64,000 nucleotides of DNA from Larus michahellis (GCF_964199755.1 NC_133897.1:134544125-134608124); one strand, 5' to 3'; positions 43,001 through 56,221 are shown, numbered from the stretch's first letter. A program made the numbers and translations. The notes: a model not told the origin generated them from the sequence alone.

Positions 43001-46000
43001 ATGGAAAGAGAAATCGGGGCATGTGGAAATCTCTGGATTTCAGTCTGTGGTGGAGTGAGCGGCCCCATTGTGTCCTGCATGGGAGTAGGAGAACCTGCAG
43101 TGTCCCCGGCTGTGGTCCATGAAGAAGAACGGGAAGAAAAGAAGGCAAAGAAGGCTGAACATCCATGCTGAGAGGGAGAGAGGATATAATGTTTAGTTTA
43201 AACAAAAACTTGGAACAACATTTTCTTGTAACTGGCTCTGTTGCTTCACGATAATAGTTATAGGATTAGCTAACACGCATGTCAGTAACCTGTTAAAATC
43301 TCTGGTACCTTAGTTCTCAGAGTCATCTGGATGAGTCCTTGACTAGTCACGCCAGCGTTGCTTCTTGGGTCTGGCCAAATAGTGTTTAACATGAAGATGA
43401 AACAATACATTTACGCAAATATTGCACTCGCTTGCACTGTTACCCAGCTGTCCTGGCAGTCAGGAATAGCTGTGGCTTGGGAGGAAGTGTCTGTTGTACC
43501 GGTACAGCACTGTTGTGGATGACTATAGTGATGTAAAAACTCACCTGTTTTGATCAGCCCCAGAAAAATAATCACGCTCCGTCCTCCTTACCTGAAGGGG
43601 CTGCATGGAAAATGAGCTATTCCTGTGGCATAAAGGAATTTCTGCCTTACAGTAAAGCAGTTTGTTTATGCCATCAAAATAGTTTAAAAGGGCTGTTGAA
43701 CATTGACAGAAGGCAGAAAGTATGAAAAAAATTATTGTATTGAAAAATAGAAACTTAAAGGCCCTTACATGTTGGTACCTGCTTTCTTTCTTTCTTTGAT
43801 ATAAAGACAATTCTCTAAACATGAGATAGCACATACTTCTCTACTTTGGTGTGCTTTCTGCGTTTGGTATCCATTGTCCTGAGCTGCATACAGCTAACAT
43901 TGTTTTCTGTGGATCCTTGCTTTCTTCTTTAAGAATAATTAATCCAAAATTTAATTAAAAAAATCACTTTCCCAAACAGAGTATTTCTTCATATTCTCAT
44001 TTGCTGTATTTAGACTAATTTGTCTTGACATTGCAGCTGTGCTGTTCTTTGTGTTGCACAATCTTTTGAGTTTTGTTTCATTAAGAATGGAACTAAAGAA
44101 TTTGGGGAAGGGGAGGGAAGAAGTGCTAGACTGTTGGAAGTTAATTTGCCGTAAACCAAAATGTTGAGAACGGATTACGAAAGCTATGAAGTGACATGTA
44201 AATGCTTGTTCAGTTTCACACTTGTGAGAAATAAGTCATTAAAGCTCTGTGCGCATGAAATAGATGTTTGGTTACTGCTACTGGGAATAGTTTGTTCTTA
44301 CTGGTATATTCGTAAGCATAGAGGAAAATGCTTAGAAGATTAGGAATTGATCTCTAGACTCCAAAAAAACTTACAGGTTAAACTAGCTCAAAAAACTAGC
44401 TCTACTCTCTGTTCAGAACAGTTTCATATGTTCTATCTATCCTACCTAGTTGCTGTATCTAAACTAAACTGCAGGTTAGAAAATGCATGTTTGCACTATG
44501 ATTTTGGAGTTTTTCATTTTTTCCTTAAAAAAAAAATAAAAGAAAAGCTAATTCTGAATGAAGAGGATGCTTAATTTAAATTTCTTATGTTGAACACGAC
44601 ATAATTTCCCTGATTCCTCACCCTGATGCATTACAATACAATTCCTTTCATCCACTATATTCTACTTACTGGTTTCTCCTCAGTGTTGAAAAGTGTGTTA
44701 TGTTTGCAATTAATAAAAGACCCAGCTCTGACTTTAAGTACTTAAATGTTTTGGTTAAATGTCTTCCTCTGCAGCTGTGAGAGGTAAAACGGAAACCTAA
44801 AGGATCAAACCAGAAGGCATATAGTTTGATTAAATCACTTGAGTTGATTTGAATTATTTTGGGGGCCTGGTTCATGACCTCTAATGCCATGAACAAAACA
44901 CATTTCTTGCTTGGTATCTTCTAATACTTTTTTTTTTTTTTTTATGGAGGATTAGCATGTCTATGCATCACCTCGGAAGACTAATGTGGGCTGTGCTACC
45001 TGTTCAGACAAACTCCAGATGGAAGGGCCACCCAGGAGGCATCTTGCCCCGAACCGGTCAAACTCTTAACTAGTTTCTCAGCAGCACAACAAGCGCACAG
45101 AAGACTTCAGGTCTGGTAGGCAGATGTAGCTGAAGCCGAAAGAAACTAGAAACAAGAAACTAGGTTGATCTGGTTTATGTAATAGGCAGAAAAACTGGGG
45201 ACCAGAGTATGGAGGAAGCTGCTTTGATCAAGGAAGTGGGCTGTGCCAGAAGCTCAGTAAGAACACTGATTTATTTGGGGATTGCTTTATACCACGAAAG
45301 AGAATAACTTCACTTTGGGATTGTTTTTCCCAGCAAGAGGAGGCTGGGAGGAGCAGTGGGCAAGCCTTTACTCTGAGACTGGAAATGTGTCCCCCCATAG
45401 GGTGTGTCTGCCTCTGACAGCGCTTGTTTTCAATCCTGACTCCCAGCTGTAGCAGATGGCTGGAGGATGGCAGCAACCGAGGTGGCTTTCTCTGATATCC
45501 ATTTAGCTGAGACACTGATGGTTGACTGCTAAGTTTTCTACATGGGATAGTTGTGCTATCTTTGTAGACTGCCTCAGCTTCAGGTTTTAAATGGTTTTGC
45601 AGGATGATGTCCCATGACAAAGTACAGGGGTCTGCTCTGAAGAGGCTGTTTCAGAACACTGAGGTCTCACGCAAAGATTTCCATGAATTGCTAATTGTCT
45701 TCAGAGCAGGGGAGCTGTGCTTTTTGCTATGTGGCCATAAATGGCCTTTTAAGAGGTGACTTACATGAAGTGATTGTAGTTCTGCTGCTGGGAGTTGTTC
45801 GGTCTGCACTTGAATTGCTGAAGACATCACCCAAAAGTGTCCTCAATGGGGTTTACTTGTCATATGCCAATTTCCTCTTGGTTGCAAATGGGTTACTTTA
45901 GCCAAAAGCTCTGAAAACTCAGTCTTTGTAATCTTTATGCTTTGAAGGAATGTAGCATAGTTGAGTGGGCTTTCTGAAATTTACTTCTCTGAAGTTGTTC

Positions 46001-49000
46001 TGGTTATTTCCCATATCTATATGTGCATCTGTGAAAATTGTCTTCTTCAGCTGTAGATATAGACATATATGACCACCTAGTTACAGTTTATCATATTAAA
46101 AAAAAAACAACAACAACAACAAAAAAGCAGTGCCATAGTAAAGATAATACAAAAGCTATTGGTGCACTTGCCTGTTGTTTATCTCTTGGAAGAAACAATG
46201 ATTGGTTCGTGCTTTGAAAGTGGTAGGAAAAATATCTATTACTGCTTCTTTCTCTCCCCCAAGACAATCTCCAAGGCGAGTGCCCCTTCCTTTCTGTAGT
46301 TATGTGGTTTGCAGCCAGAGCTTCAGTCTGCATTATCAAGCTTTCTGGCAATGGGAGGTGGCAATCAGTCATTCCGATGTGATGTGGACAGATAACTGAG
46401 ACGTAAGTGGAAACTGCTGATGGAGCTGACTAATGCTCCGGAGGGGAGTAAATTGTTAGCAGGACTGAGTTGGGAGCATGGATCTCTTACAGGGATAGCA
46501 TAGAGGATCAGGGCTAGCGTACACACTGTCGGTGTTGGGGTGCATAAGGCAGGCTGCAGATAAATAACACTGTAAAACTTCAGCGCAGTCCAAGCGAAGC
46601 CTCTTACCTTTTCAGACAGCGCTGCCCTGTGATGACTGGGATTTGTTGCCATGCAACATGGGAAGAGAGGCTGAAACTTTGTGTGCCTGGCACAGATTAG
46701 TTTAACAGCAAACTAAATTCTTGTCCAAGGCTCTATATAAGAGGTTTAGAGATCCCTGCCACGAGGAAAGAAACAATGCAAGGCAGCTTGCTCTCAGATT
46801 ATTTTTTATAATTAGCTTCGTTATGCAGTTATGACAGAATCTAGGAGTTGCATGAATCAACAGTAGAAAAGGCAAGGAGTCAGGAGGTCTGTTAATCTTC
46901 TATCATCTGCCAGCTGTCCAGTGAAAACAGTCTTTTGTGTGGTGTTAGAAGGTCTGGATTAGTCATTTAACACCTGCAGGCAAAAATGTTGTACAAGAAC
47001 ATGTGAAAATCATTAGAGCAAAACTGTCCTGACGTCTGTGATTGGAAAATGCAGACAGCATAAGAATGGAATTAGATGGATTCAGCTGTAGCTTGCACGT
47101 CTTTTTAAGAATGCAGCTGACACAACTCAGACCTACAATTAAGCAAGTAGCAAATACTTAAGGGGCATTTGCATGCTCTGAGTTTGGATACAAATTACGT
47201 GGGAAGACCAGGTTTCTGGAAGGACTAAGTATTTGTGGTACTGAGCAAATTAGAATAGAATAATAGCTCTGTCATTAATAGATTTATCTATTAACTAGGC
47301 ATGTTTGTGATTAAAAAGCATTGTCTGAAGTTCTTTGGCAATTTAAAAGTGATCTCATATAGCATACTGACAACCTAGAGCTGAAGTCAGTCATACACAT
47401 ACTGTTATACTACTTCATTGATTTCTTTTTTATTTAGCATATATGGTGCTCTGCTTAATACTTATTTAAAAATGCAAAGTGTTGAGTGAGTTTCAGAAAG
47501 CAGATATGACAAAAGTAGGTATTCCATCAGGAGCAATCTAATAAATGCCTTTAATGTATTGCTTACAATTTAATTTTTTAACAGTGTTAACTCTGACTTG
47601 GGTTTTTAAACAGAAAGAAACTTTGGTTGCAATCAAAGGTTGATCTTGAGACTTGCTTTTGTTTTATTTTGAAATTCTTAAAATAAGGAATTGATACTAG
47701 AAATGTATATCATGTCTTTTTAGTTAGAGCAATGCTTATGGATACTAATGAAGATGGAAAGTAATTTAGACCAGCAGATATTTACTGTATTGTATGTAAA
47801 AAGTAACATCAGCAAAAGCTCTGCCTCTAGTATTTCTTTTAATGTAAAATGCCCAAGTTGATAAGTTAATTGGATAAAACTAGCCATATCTAACTTACAA
47901 AACACACTGTCAATAGTTAGAACTGATAATGGGCGCTGGTCTTAACACAGATGTGCTGGATGGTGTAATTAAACACTTTGCATTCCTTTTTCTGTCTTAA
48001 AAAAATGTGACTTCCATTTTAGGGTCAAATTATCTCTTTCTGATAACTAGTCTCTTGCAGAAAAATAAACATGTCTGAGCTCAATTGATCCTTTAACCTT
48101 AGGACTTCTGGAGATATAATCCTTGCTGCCTTGCTGTCCGAATTCACAAACAAGCTGTAGATTTTCTGTTGGCATTTGACAAACTCAGAAGTTCAAAACC
48201 TGTACAGTGATTGTACTTCTATATTCTTGATAATAAACCCAGATAAAGGTTTTGAACACTTATCACTAACGTAGTACATTTGTGGTGTGGTTTTTTATTT
48301 TGATTTTTTTTTTTTTTTTTTACTTTGTAGACTACTAAAGCATTCCTTCCCAAGATGCTGGAAATGAATCATGGACACATTGTGACAGTTGCAAGTTCCT
48401 TGGGATTGTTCAGTACTGCTGGAGTGGAGGTTTGTTAGACTATAATTAACAATAAGTTTGTCAATTCTTGGTTAGGATAAGCTTTTTTTATATTATCAGC
48501 TAGAGAAAATAAAGTCAAATCTTCAAAGATACTTGGAAGCTATGGTGCTGAGTACCATACCAACACATGGCTCCCCGTAAATGGGATCCACAGGACTTGG
48601 GCAGACACCATCTGTTCACCTGCTTTGCAGGTGGACTTGCCACTTAGAGTAAAAGCCTAGGATGGTTAAGGATTTCAGAATGCTAAATGATCTTTGAATT
48701 ACCTGATAAATTTAGGAACCTGAAAGGTGCCAACCTACCTGTTCCTGTCAAGATCTTCAGTGCTAAGCTTGAAGCCAAAGGCAAGGATTTTCAAAAGTGA
48801 TGTTTTCTATTTCTGTGAGGAAATGGCTGCCAGCCTTCCTTCTAGAATATATGGCTCACCTGCTTTACTAAGCTCCCAGTTATAAGCAGTAGGTTGTCTA
48901 GTTGCTAGGAGCTGATTGTGAGACTTATACACAAAACTAAGTTAGGTTTAGAGCCTGTTATCTTGCTTTTGGGGTCATTAGCACAAACGCAAGTGTGAAC

Positions 49001-52000
49001 AAAAAGCATTCGGTTAGTGAAAATGAATGAATGAATGTGTCTAATGGAATAACGGTCATACTACCCCATAAGCACAGGCTTCTTTGCATGTAGGTAAGGC
49101 TCAGTCCAGGACCTTAAACTGCCTTGTTTCATAACAGAAATGAATGAAGCTGGTGTTACTTAAGGCTTTTTAGAGTATTTACTGTCTTGAGAAAACTACA
49201 AAGAATTTCCTAGACTGTGAGTGTGACCACCAGCAGAGGTGGACACATCCAATGGAAACCTCAAATGCTACTGCTGTCTATGCAATTAGTTTTTGATGTT
49301 GCTGAACTTAGTATTTTTGTGAGATATACAAGCTATATTGTCTTCTGAAAATTAAATAATACACCCAGATCTCCATTATATCTTCTGTTGAAACTAACCT
49401 TAAAAATAAAGCATTTAAGATTTTTACACCTATGCCCTGACAACTCCCCAGGCTTTTTCAAATCTGACCCAAGGTAGTATTAGGTATCTCAGTCCTTTGT
49501 TGTAACATTTAATATTAAGCAAAATGGTAATTGGAGTAGCTTGCCACTTGAGCCTGCCTGATTCAAAGACTTGAATCCAAGGTAATATCCTCCTACATTC
49601 AGCTTTCCAGCTTTCATGATTCTGTGCTAATTGCCTTGAAAGTAAAGTGATAAATGAGTTGATGTGATGCTCTATTCAGTGGCTGTCTTTTGTTGTTGTT
49701 TTGAAAATCTGTGCAGAATCACCTCAGATACGCTTTGGCTTTGAACATGATTCATATCTGTCCTTTTTAAGTTGCCTTTTTTTTTGCTTTGTTCGCTGCC
49801 AACACAGGATTATTGCGCCAGCAAATTTGGAGCTGTAGGTTTCCATGAGTCTTTGAGCCATGAATTGAAGGCTGCTGAAAAGGACGGAATTAAAACAACT
49901 TTAGTCTGCCCTTATCTTGTAGATACAGGAATGTTTAGAGGGTGCAGGATCAGGTGAGTAAAATTTTCCTTCTGCCCTGTGTTTGTAGTGTCATAAAAGT
50001 ACTTGAAGGTAACTAAACTGTTACCACAAAAAAAATAAAATAAGTATTATATCTGCTTTAGTATATGTTAGACTCAAAAAAGAGAATTTCTGAATTCATT
50101 GAGTGACTTCTGTTCTTTTGTACTTGGGCAACACAAGTTTTGAGCTATAGTCTTTGTAACTTAACAGTGAATATAAAAACAAGAAATTGAAGTCTTTGTC
50201 CCTGCTGAGGCACTCCAAAGAAAGTGAGTTAATGAACTCTTCGCTGAGGTCTACGGTCCTTTATGTATCCTATTAATTTGTCTTAATCAAATATTTCAGA
50301 AAAGAAATTGAGCCTTTCCTTCCACCCTTGAAACCAGAATACTGTGTGAAGCAGGCTATGAGAGCTATCCTTACAGACCAGCCAATGATCTGCACACCTC
50401 GCCTCATGTATATGGTCACCTTCATGAAAAGGTAAGAGCTGAAATGCCAGTTTGTTGGCAGTACAGTCTACAGAATACAAGTGAAATACACGAGCATGTC
50501 CACTTTCTGGACATAAACACTCTCCTGCCCACACAGGCCAAAGGTGTTGCTTTGTTGGAATTCATAAGTCTCTTTCTTGGCTTGCATGAGTGTAGGTTGT
50601 GTGTTTGGGAAGCTCCCTAAAACTGACATCCCATGTATTATGCATCCTTGTTTTACCATTTGGTTATCTTCCGTACTCCACAGATTCCTATTTTCTTTTC
50701 AACAGACTTTTATTTCTATTGTTTTGGTTCCTCCTTAGAAATGGTACATGAGGCAGCTTCCAGCAAAGAAAACTCTAGCTTTTTATCTGTAGAACCAGTG
50801 GGTAGGAGGACCTGCCTGCAGACTATCTAGGACTTGCACAGATATAATAGATAAACTGAAAATCTGCACATTCAGAACCAATTTTCAGAGTCTAAGTTGG
50901 GAGGAAGGGCTACTTAAAGGAATTACCTCCTTTCTCCTGCCTAACACACTACAGTTTTTGGATGGGAACTCTGTTTAGTCTGTAACCAGGCTGACATTTC
51001 AATGATGCAGGGTAATAGAGGAGTTGGCTCAATTCCACTGATGCAACATCACTTGCATTCTAGTTTATAGAGAACAGCTTCACAGCTGTGGTTGTTTGTT
51101 GTTGTTTTTGTTTTTTTTTAAATCTGTAGTGTGTAGGAGGAACCTTTAAAATATAGCATTGTCATATTTTCGTTCTGTGAGGGACAGTTGAAACTGAGAA
51201 GCTTGGTGACTTTTTTTCCACTTGGAAGGCAGTGGTTCTCCTCTGCCTCAAGTCTCTCATGGTGGACAGGCTCACCAAAGCCTAGAGGAGCCTTCACCGC
51301 TCTCCTCTTTCTTGGAAGAGAGTATGTATGTGTCTCTTCCACCAACAAATCAAGGCCACTGTCAGCATCTTTAAGAACTAGCTTCTTTAACCAGAAGCTC
51401 AGAGGGTGCTTCAGTGCTCTCTGCACGAGCAGTGCCTTATGCAGCATCAGTCACATCAAAGGCCCTTCGGGTTGTCTTGGTTCAACACTTTAGCTTCCAA
51501 CAGGGAGATCAAAGCTTCTGCGTAATCCGTGCCTCAGGCAGCAGCACTTAGATCAAAGGCCCTCCAGTCACCGCTGCACAAGCAGTACTACTGGCAGTGA
51601 GGACACCTCTACCAGTGACATCTACTTCTCAGTGCTTCAGTGGTCGTTACTCCTAATGGCTCGGTTCTGTGCACTGCTTTCCACTGAATGTCTGCAGCTA
51701 TTTCCAGGGGCTGAGGAACTCCCATCTTAGTCCTTCTTTAGGGCCCCTGAGCAGTTGTAATAAAAGTAATATTTTGTGGATGTGGGAAGGAGGGGGGGAA
51801 GGGTCTGTAGCCAGGTACGCATCACATAGTCACCTCTTGGAATTTTATCTGGAGGGGGAAAAAGGAAATTGCTCTCTTTACTCCGGACCTCTCTTTTTGA
51901 GGATGGATGATTGAGTTTAGAATATAAGTCAAGGTTGTTAGACATCTGGTGATCAAAGAATGGCATTAACTAACACTAATCCCACATTAAAGAATATCTT

Positions 52001-52485
52001 AAATGTCTGATGACCTCTGCTGATGTGGCTTTGAGCAGATGCTTTGCTTTTAGTAGGCCTGTGATGCCCTTGCCCCCCTACCTCCTTTAAAACAAGCTAT
52101 CACACTGCTTGTAAAAAGCAGTAGAAAATCTGGAGGCGTGTGAATAAGTAGCTTCTTCCTCCTTTCTGCTTGCCTGTGTGGTTGGGACTCCAGAATTTCA
52201 ATTCTCACTGTAAGTATCCCTGTGAAATACAAATCTTTTTAGCCTCTTAAGAAGCCTCTCCAATAGTTATTATGTTACTTTTAAAGAGACCAAGTATATA
52301 GTGTAAGCAGAGGTTTTGTTTTATGCTGTCTTCTGACAATTTTATAACTTCTTTTTCACAGTATTCTGCCCTTTGAAGCAGTCGTATGCATGTACCGATT
52401 TTTGGGAGCAGACAAGTGCATGTACCCTTTCATCGCTCAAAGGAAACAGGCTACAAACAACAATGAAGCAAAAAATGGAATTTAA
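27741..52485 (+). CDS. RDH10: RDH10, retinol dehydrogenase 10 (spliced, 341 aa)
   Basis: RDH10 is a membrane-bound short-chain dehydrogenase/reductase that oxidises all-trans-retinol to retinaldehyde, the first and rate-limiting step of retinoic acid synthesis. It acts at the ER and lipid droplets and is essential in vertebrate embryos. Coding exons are 27741-28026, 28288-28526, 48331-48429, 49808-49953, 50300-50431 and 52362-52485, which join in frame to 1026 nt including TAA. The N-terminus (about residues 4-22) is a hydrophobic anchor. The cofactor motif TGAGSGLG is at 42-49, NNAG at 144-147, catalytic Ser at 197, and YCASK with Tyr210 and Lys214. A second hydrophobic stretch lies at about 290-315. 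Length equals human RDH10 and all catalytic residues are intact. The ATG has A at -3. The gene is head to head with RPL7, as in human. Confidence 0.98.
28288..28526 (+). CDS. RDH10: RDH10 coding exon 2
   Basis: It encodes V96 (split codon) to W175, including [10 protein letters not shown], the NNAG structural motif and [15 protein letters not shown]. The acceptor is a tandem TAGTAG; using the second AG (exon start 28291) would drop only V96. The donor is GTAACT. Intron 1 before it is only 261 bp. Confidence 0.96.
38986..39036. repeat. 20-bp exact direct repeat, period 31 bp
   Basis: CTTAAGAAACTGGCAAGGGA occurs at 38986-39005 and again at 39017-39036 with 11 bp between. It is a small recent local duplication in RDH10 intron 2. 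Confidence 0.95.
39470..39645 (-). mobile_element. CR1 3' fragment, minus orientation, in RDH10 intron 2
   Basis: Read on the minus strand this is a CR1 3' tail. On the plus strand it shows GAATCACAGACTGTTTGAGG, TTGGAAGGGACCTC, GGTCCAACCCCCC and CACAGCCTCTCTGCACAACC, the usual reverse-complement CR1 end. It contains AGGTCATCAGGTCC (39508-39521), a nuclear-receptor DR2-like motif. Confidence 0.9.
46106..46122. repeat. CAA microsatellite
   Basis: A run of A grades into about five CAA units and more A. It is a simple sequence inside RDH10 intron 2. Confidence 0.85.
48331..48429 (+). CDS. RDH10: RDH10 coding exon 3
   Basis: It encodes T176 to E208, including [20 protein letters not shown] with catalytic Ser197. 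Both splice sites are in phase 0. The acceptor follows a run of about 20 T, and the donor is GTTTGT, weaker than consensus. Confidence 0.96.
49808..49953 (+). CDS. RDH10: RDH10 coding exon 4
   Basis: It encodes D209 to I256 plus two bases of R257. It holds YCASK (Tyr210, Lys214), [20 protein letters not shown] and the [10 protein letters not shown] segment after the active site, where cofactor and substrate are gripped. The acceptor is ACACAG and the donor GTGAGT. Confidence 0.97.
50300..50431 (+). CDS. RDH10: RDH10 coding exon 5
   Basis: It encodes the end of R257 through K300 plus two bases of S301, including [17 protein letters not shown] and [18 protein letters not shown]. This is the substrate-side C-terminal region that starts the second hydrophobic stretch. 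The acceptor is ATTTCAG and the donor GTAAGA. Confidence 0.97.
51432..51590. repeat. Degenerate two-copy repeat in RDH10 intron 5
   Basis: GTGCCTTATGCAGCATCAG followed by CATCAAAGGCCCTTC (from 51432) is echoed by GTGCCTCAGGCAGCAGCAC followed by GATCAAAGGCCCTCC (from 51529), a period of about 97 bp. CTGCACGAGCAGT and CTGCACAAGCAGT also recur. Copies are diverged, so the duplication is old. Confidence 0.6.
52362..52485 (+). CDS. RDH10: RDH10 coding exon 6 and stop
   Basis: It encodes S301 to I341: [23 protein letters not shown], then a polar tail ending NNNEAKNGI and TAA. The acceptor is TTTTTCACAG. Confidence 0.97.
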
Positions 52486-52660
52486 CACTGTTTTGGATGG
52501 ACTAACATTTATGGGTGAATATGATAATGTTACATGACTGAATTGCGAAGTGCACTTGCATCTAACAGATGCAAATGTCAACATCTTACTGTGGCATTCT
52601 CTTGGGTCCTAAACCTGTGTATTGAACTCTAAAAATCAATGGGGTTTTTTATATACTGTA

Positions 52661-52666
52661 AATAAA
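52661..52666 (+). terminator. RDH10: Proximal poly(A) signal AATAAA of RDH10
   Basis: The canonical hexamer lies 176 nt after the stop codon, after a T-rich stretch. It could yield a short 3' UTR isoform. Confidence 0.6.
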
Positions 52667-53749
52667 ACTGACTAGAGTACTTGGAAAATGTGATAGGTAA
52701 GCAAAGTGAATTTACAATGTAGCTGCCACCGTTGTCCTTTAGAATATCACTGTATGTACAGTAAACTAGTCATACTACTTGTTGTAGGGCTGCACTGTGT
52801 GGTCTCTCTTGTTCAGCCTGCAAAGGCTTATGAGAGCTGTCTCCAGCTAGAAGATGCATCGGTTCAGAAATTGATTGTCTTTCCCTTTGTTATTTGGGAA
52901 GGGGGAGGGAGGGAGGGAAATCCTGAGGTGGAAGCTACTGCTCATGACCTTGTAGCAAATTCAAGGACAGTTTCTGAAAGCATCTCTTCACTTGTTCACC
53001 CAAGCTCTCTAAAGGACACATGGCCAAATTACGGTGTAATTCTCTTTTGTAGCAACTGTGTGTGTTCTATTTAAACAAAGATAAAAAGAAATTTGTAAAT
53101 CTCTGCCGATTCAAAGGCAAGTGAATGTCTCAAATACTCTCAGAGCAAACTTGTACTGGGCATCTGGTTTTCTAGGAATTCAGTCAGTGACTTAAACTGA
53201 CTTTTTTCAAGTCACTTGATTTGAAATACGCTCTCTTCTGTTCCCCTCTATATGTCAGAGTCCAATCTGCCATTACGGACTATATGTTTCTTTTCTTCCT
53301 CCTCATTCTTACTTCCGACAGAGTTCTCCCACCCCCTGAGGAAGCTGTTGTATTAAATTTCTGTAACTGGACTTGTGCCTAAAAGACAAAGCAACTCAGC
53401 TGAGATACAAACTGTTTATGTAAGTGCTGGTCATATGCCAATTATTAGCAAAGGAAAAATAGGATAATGCCTAATGCAACTCTACATGCAGAATATGGAA
53501 GGGTGTAAAGATTTTTTGTTTTTTGAGTTGTACTCACATTGTAGAACAGCAAATGACATTTTTACAGTATTTTTTGTAAAGCAAACAATTTTGTGCCTTG
53601 AATTTGGTAATCTGTATTAGTGAAGCATTGTAAAAGTGAACTTCTACCTCTGTATCTTAATGTATACCATCCACTTGTAAACTACTATCGGACAAATTGT
53701 GATTACTTTTTTAGAATGTCTTGTTAAATAGTGACCAATGCCTGTGGTT

Positions 53750-53755
53750 ATTAAA
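53750..53755 (+). terminator. RDH10: Distal poly(A) signal ATTAAA of RDH10
   Basis: This common variant hexamer lies about 1.27 kb after the stop, followed within 30 nt by CCTTTTCC-rich sequence. It is a likely main 3' end. Confidence 0.55.
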
Positions 53756-53775
53756 GTGAGCCACCTTTTCCTTAA

Positions 53776-56221
53776 AACAGTGATTGGAATGCTTCCTTTG
53801 AAGACTGAACTAATGCAAACTACTCGTGCCTGTTCCGTAGCTCTTTAGTATCAACACAGTTCAAATATTTATTGCTCAATTCCTGCATCCACTTTGTCAG
53901 CTACATGGTTTAGGGTGCAATCTCTTAAGTCTAGCAGTAAGTACTGTGAAATTAGGCTTTAGGAACTGACAGTTTTCTCTAGTTTCTAAACTCATTGATA
54001 AAGTAACCGGTCAAAGATCTTTTGAAGAATATTCCTTCTTATTTTTTCTATGGAGCTTCATTTAGATCTACATAAAAATGATCCGGTGTGGATGCAGTTT
54101 TAGTGAATTAAAAAGTAAATGCAGTTTCAGTACAGCTGTAGTTACTACTGCATATATATATATATATATATAGCATACATATAAAATAAAAAGAATTGGT
54201 ATCTGTGTGGAGAATAGTGTTGTTAACTAAGGCTGTTTAGAAATTAATCTAAAGTAGAAGAAACTGTTTACATTAACCCTTACTCCAAATTCCATGCTCT
54301 TTTGAAAAAGCCTCTTAATGACTTCCCCAGGGCCAAATTAACTCCCATGTTCTTGCAGCAAAGTCACTAAAAGCAAGTACAGCAATTTTCATTCTATTAC
54401 ATAGCATCGTTTTAATTCACATTTGTTTTTCTAAGATGTCTCAATGTATAGTGCTGTCTCGGACTAAGAAGCAACTTTTAAAGTTTGATATATTGATACT
54501 GCAGATCCTTAATAGCTTGACAGAAAATGAAAAATAAGAAGCTGACCAGTAATACCAAGTTTCTCTAGAGCATCATGCCAATTTACAATGGTTACAGACT
54601 TACTTAAAAAGCAAGTTTCAGGGCTTGTAGAGTTCCACTTTAATTATTGAATACATTGTCGTCCTGGTTTCTCTGAGTTTACTACCATTCCAGAAGTATC
54701 ACGGTCTGTCTCAGTTCTTGAACTGTGTGGCTGAGGGGTGGCTCGTGACTGGTGCACTCTGTCAGCCTGTTTCTAAAACTTGTTCAGACCCTTAACTTTT
54801 AATCTCCTATTTAAAAGTCAATTAGGTGCATATAGAGCAAGGGTCCACCAGATACCTTGTAGATATGGTGAGAATTGCTTAAGTGCCTGTGGGGAGGATC
54901 TTTGAGGCTAATTTTATGTTATTCTGGTTTGTCAAGTAATATCAAAGTTACTGCAATCCCTGGAGACCGCCATGGCTCCAAACTTAGCAAGATGTGTAGT
55001 GCTTGTCTTGAAAAATGGGAGACTGAGCTTAAATTCAGTTCAAGCCTCCAGAGAAACAAATAATTCAAAGTGTTAGTTTTTCCTGATACAGATGAACTGT
55101 TTTAGAAACAATCCTGAAACTTCTGTCACCTCTAGTCACACCTTAAAAAAAAAAAAAACAGCAGGTAAAGAAGCTGGTGACCTGTCCAAGAGGGTTTTCT
55201 GTTGACTTGATGGCTTCCCAGCTGCACAGGTGACTCCCACGAAGCAGGAAGAGAAGATTTGTGACTGAGAATGGAGTGCGAACTGGGGTTTCCCCTATTT
55301 AGATTACTCTAAATTGCTGCAAATACCATGTGATGCTGAGAGTTTCCTTTAACACCATGATCAGAAACTACAAGAATTACTGTGTCTTTTCAGGGTTGTG
55401 GCTAACTGATAACCTGCATCATTTCAGCACAAAGCCAGGGTAGTTTAAGTAGCTCAGGTAAAAGTTTTAAATTAATACTTTAAACTAGTAACTTGGTGTA
55501 GGAATATTTTCCTTCATTCTGTAGGATGATGCCAAAGTTTACTGTTAAACCCAGATGAGCCAATATGGGTGCGCTTCTTGATATCGTCCTGTCTTTGTCT
55601 TGCTGTAACGACCAGATGGGATAGGCAGCTGACGAAAGTTTTCTTGGAAAGCTCCTATCTTAATGGTGCTAAGCTTATAGTCATGTAAACAAGGTGTTTG
55701 AGGATCATTTTATAGCACTGTACTTCCCAGCAAGCAGGACAAATCACATCCTTGATGTGTCTCCAGTAGTGCTCTAGGGTTAACAGTCAGTGGAGAGAGA
55801 TAGGTGCTACCAGATTTACAGACTTGGGGGTTTTTGGCGGGTTTTAGTTGTGTTTCTATCTGACAGATACTTTCACAACACAGAAGCTGGCTGCTTCCTC
55901 GCTACAGAAGATGTCTGGATGATTAGTTCAGACATTACCATGTGTGCTTGGTCAGAGGAATGGTACCTTAAGGGTTGACATGTGTTCTGTTCCAACCAAT
56001 GCTCAGAAGGTTTGAGATAACTTTCTCCTCTCTGAGGAATAAAAATCCTCGCATTTGCTCCATGGTAAGTATGTGTGCACCGGCACCTGCTGCAATGTAA
56101 CTGGTATATCAGAAGTGTGTTCACAACCGGCTTACCTTGTGGCAGCTTCCTCCTGGGCTTACACTTTGAGAGTCTGTCTGTGTAATTCCCAAGTAAATGT
56201 CTACACAAACAGTATTTTAAA
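53776..56221. other. Intergenic DNA after RDH10
   Basis: No gene was recognised. Apart from the TA microsatellite there are only short chance frames and an A run near 55145-55158. No STAU2 exon was recognised. Confidence 0.55.
54152..54172. repeat. TA microsatellite
   Basis: About ten AT dinucleotides in a row. This is likely polymorphic. Confidence 0.95.

Larger units (their letters stand above)
28527..48330 (+). other. RDH10: RDH10 intron 2 (19.8 kb)
   Basis: One very large intron separates the cofactor-binding half from the catalytic half. Apart from one CR1 tail (39470-39645), a 20-bp direct repeat (38986-39036), a CAA microsatellite near 46106-46122 and homopolymer runs (for example T at 44931-44943), no known element or additional exon was recognised. 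Low repeat content leaves room for conserved enhancers, but these cannot be seen from one sequence. The longest frames (120-130 codons) look like chance. Confidence 0.85.
52486..53775 (+). other. RDH10: RDH10 3' UTR
   Basis: The region follows the stop codon in the last exon. A canonical AATAAA at 52661-52666 would give a short 3' UTR of about 200 nt. An ATTAAA at 53750-53755, followed by T-rich and GT-containing sequence, would give one of about 1.3 kb. Human RDH10 has a long 3' UTR (from memory), favouring the distal site as the main end. Frames here are not coding. Confidence 0.7.
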
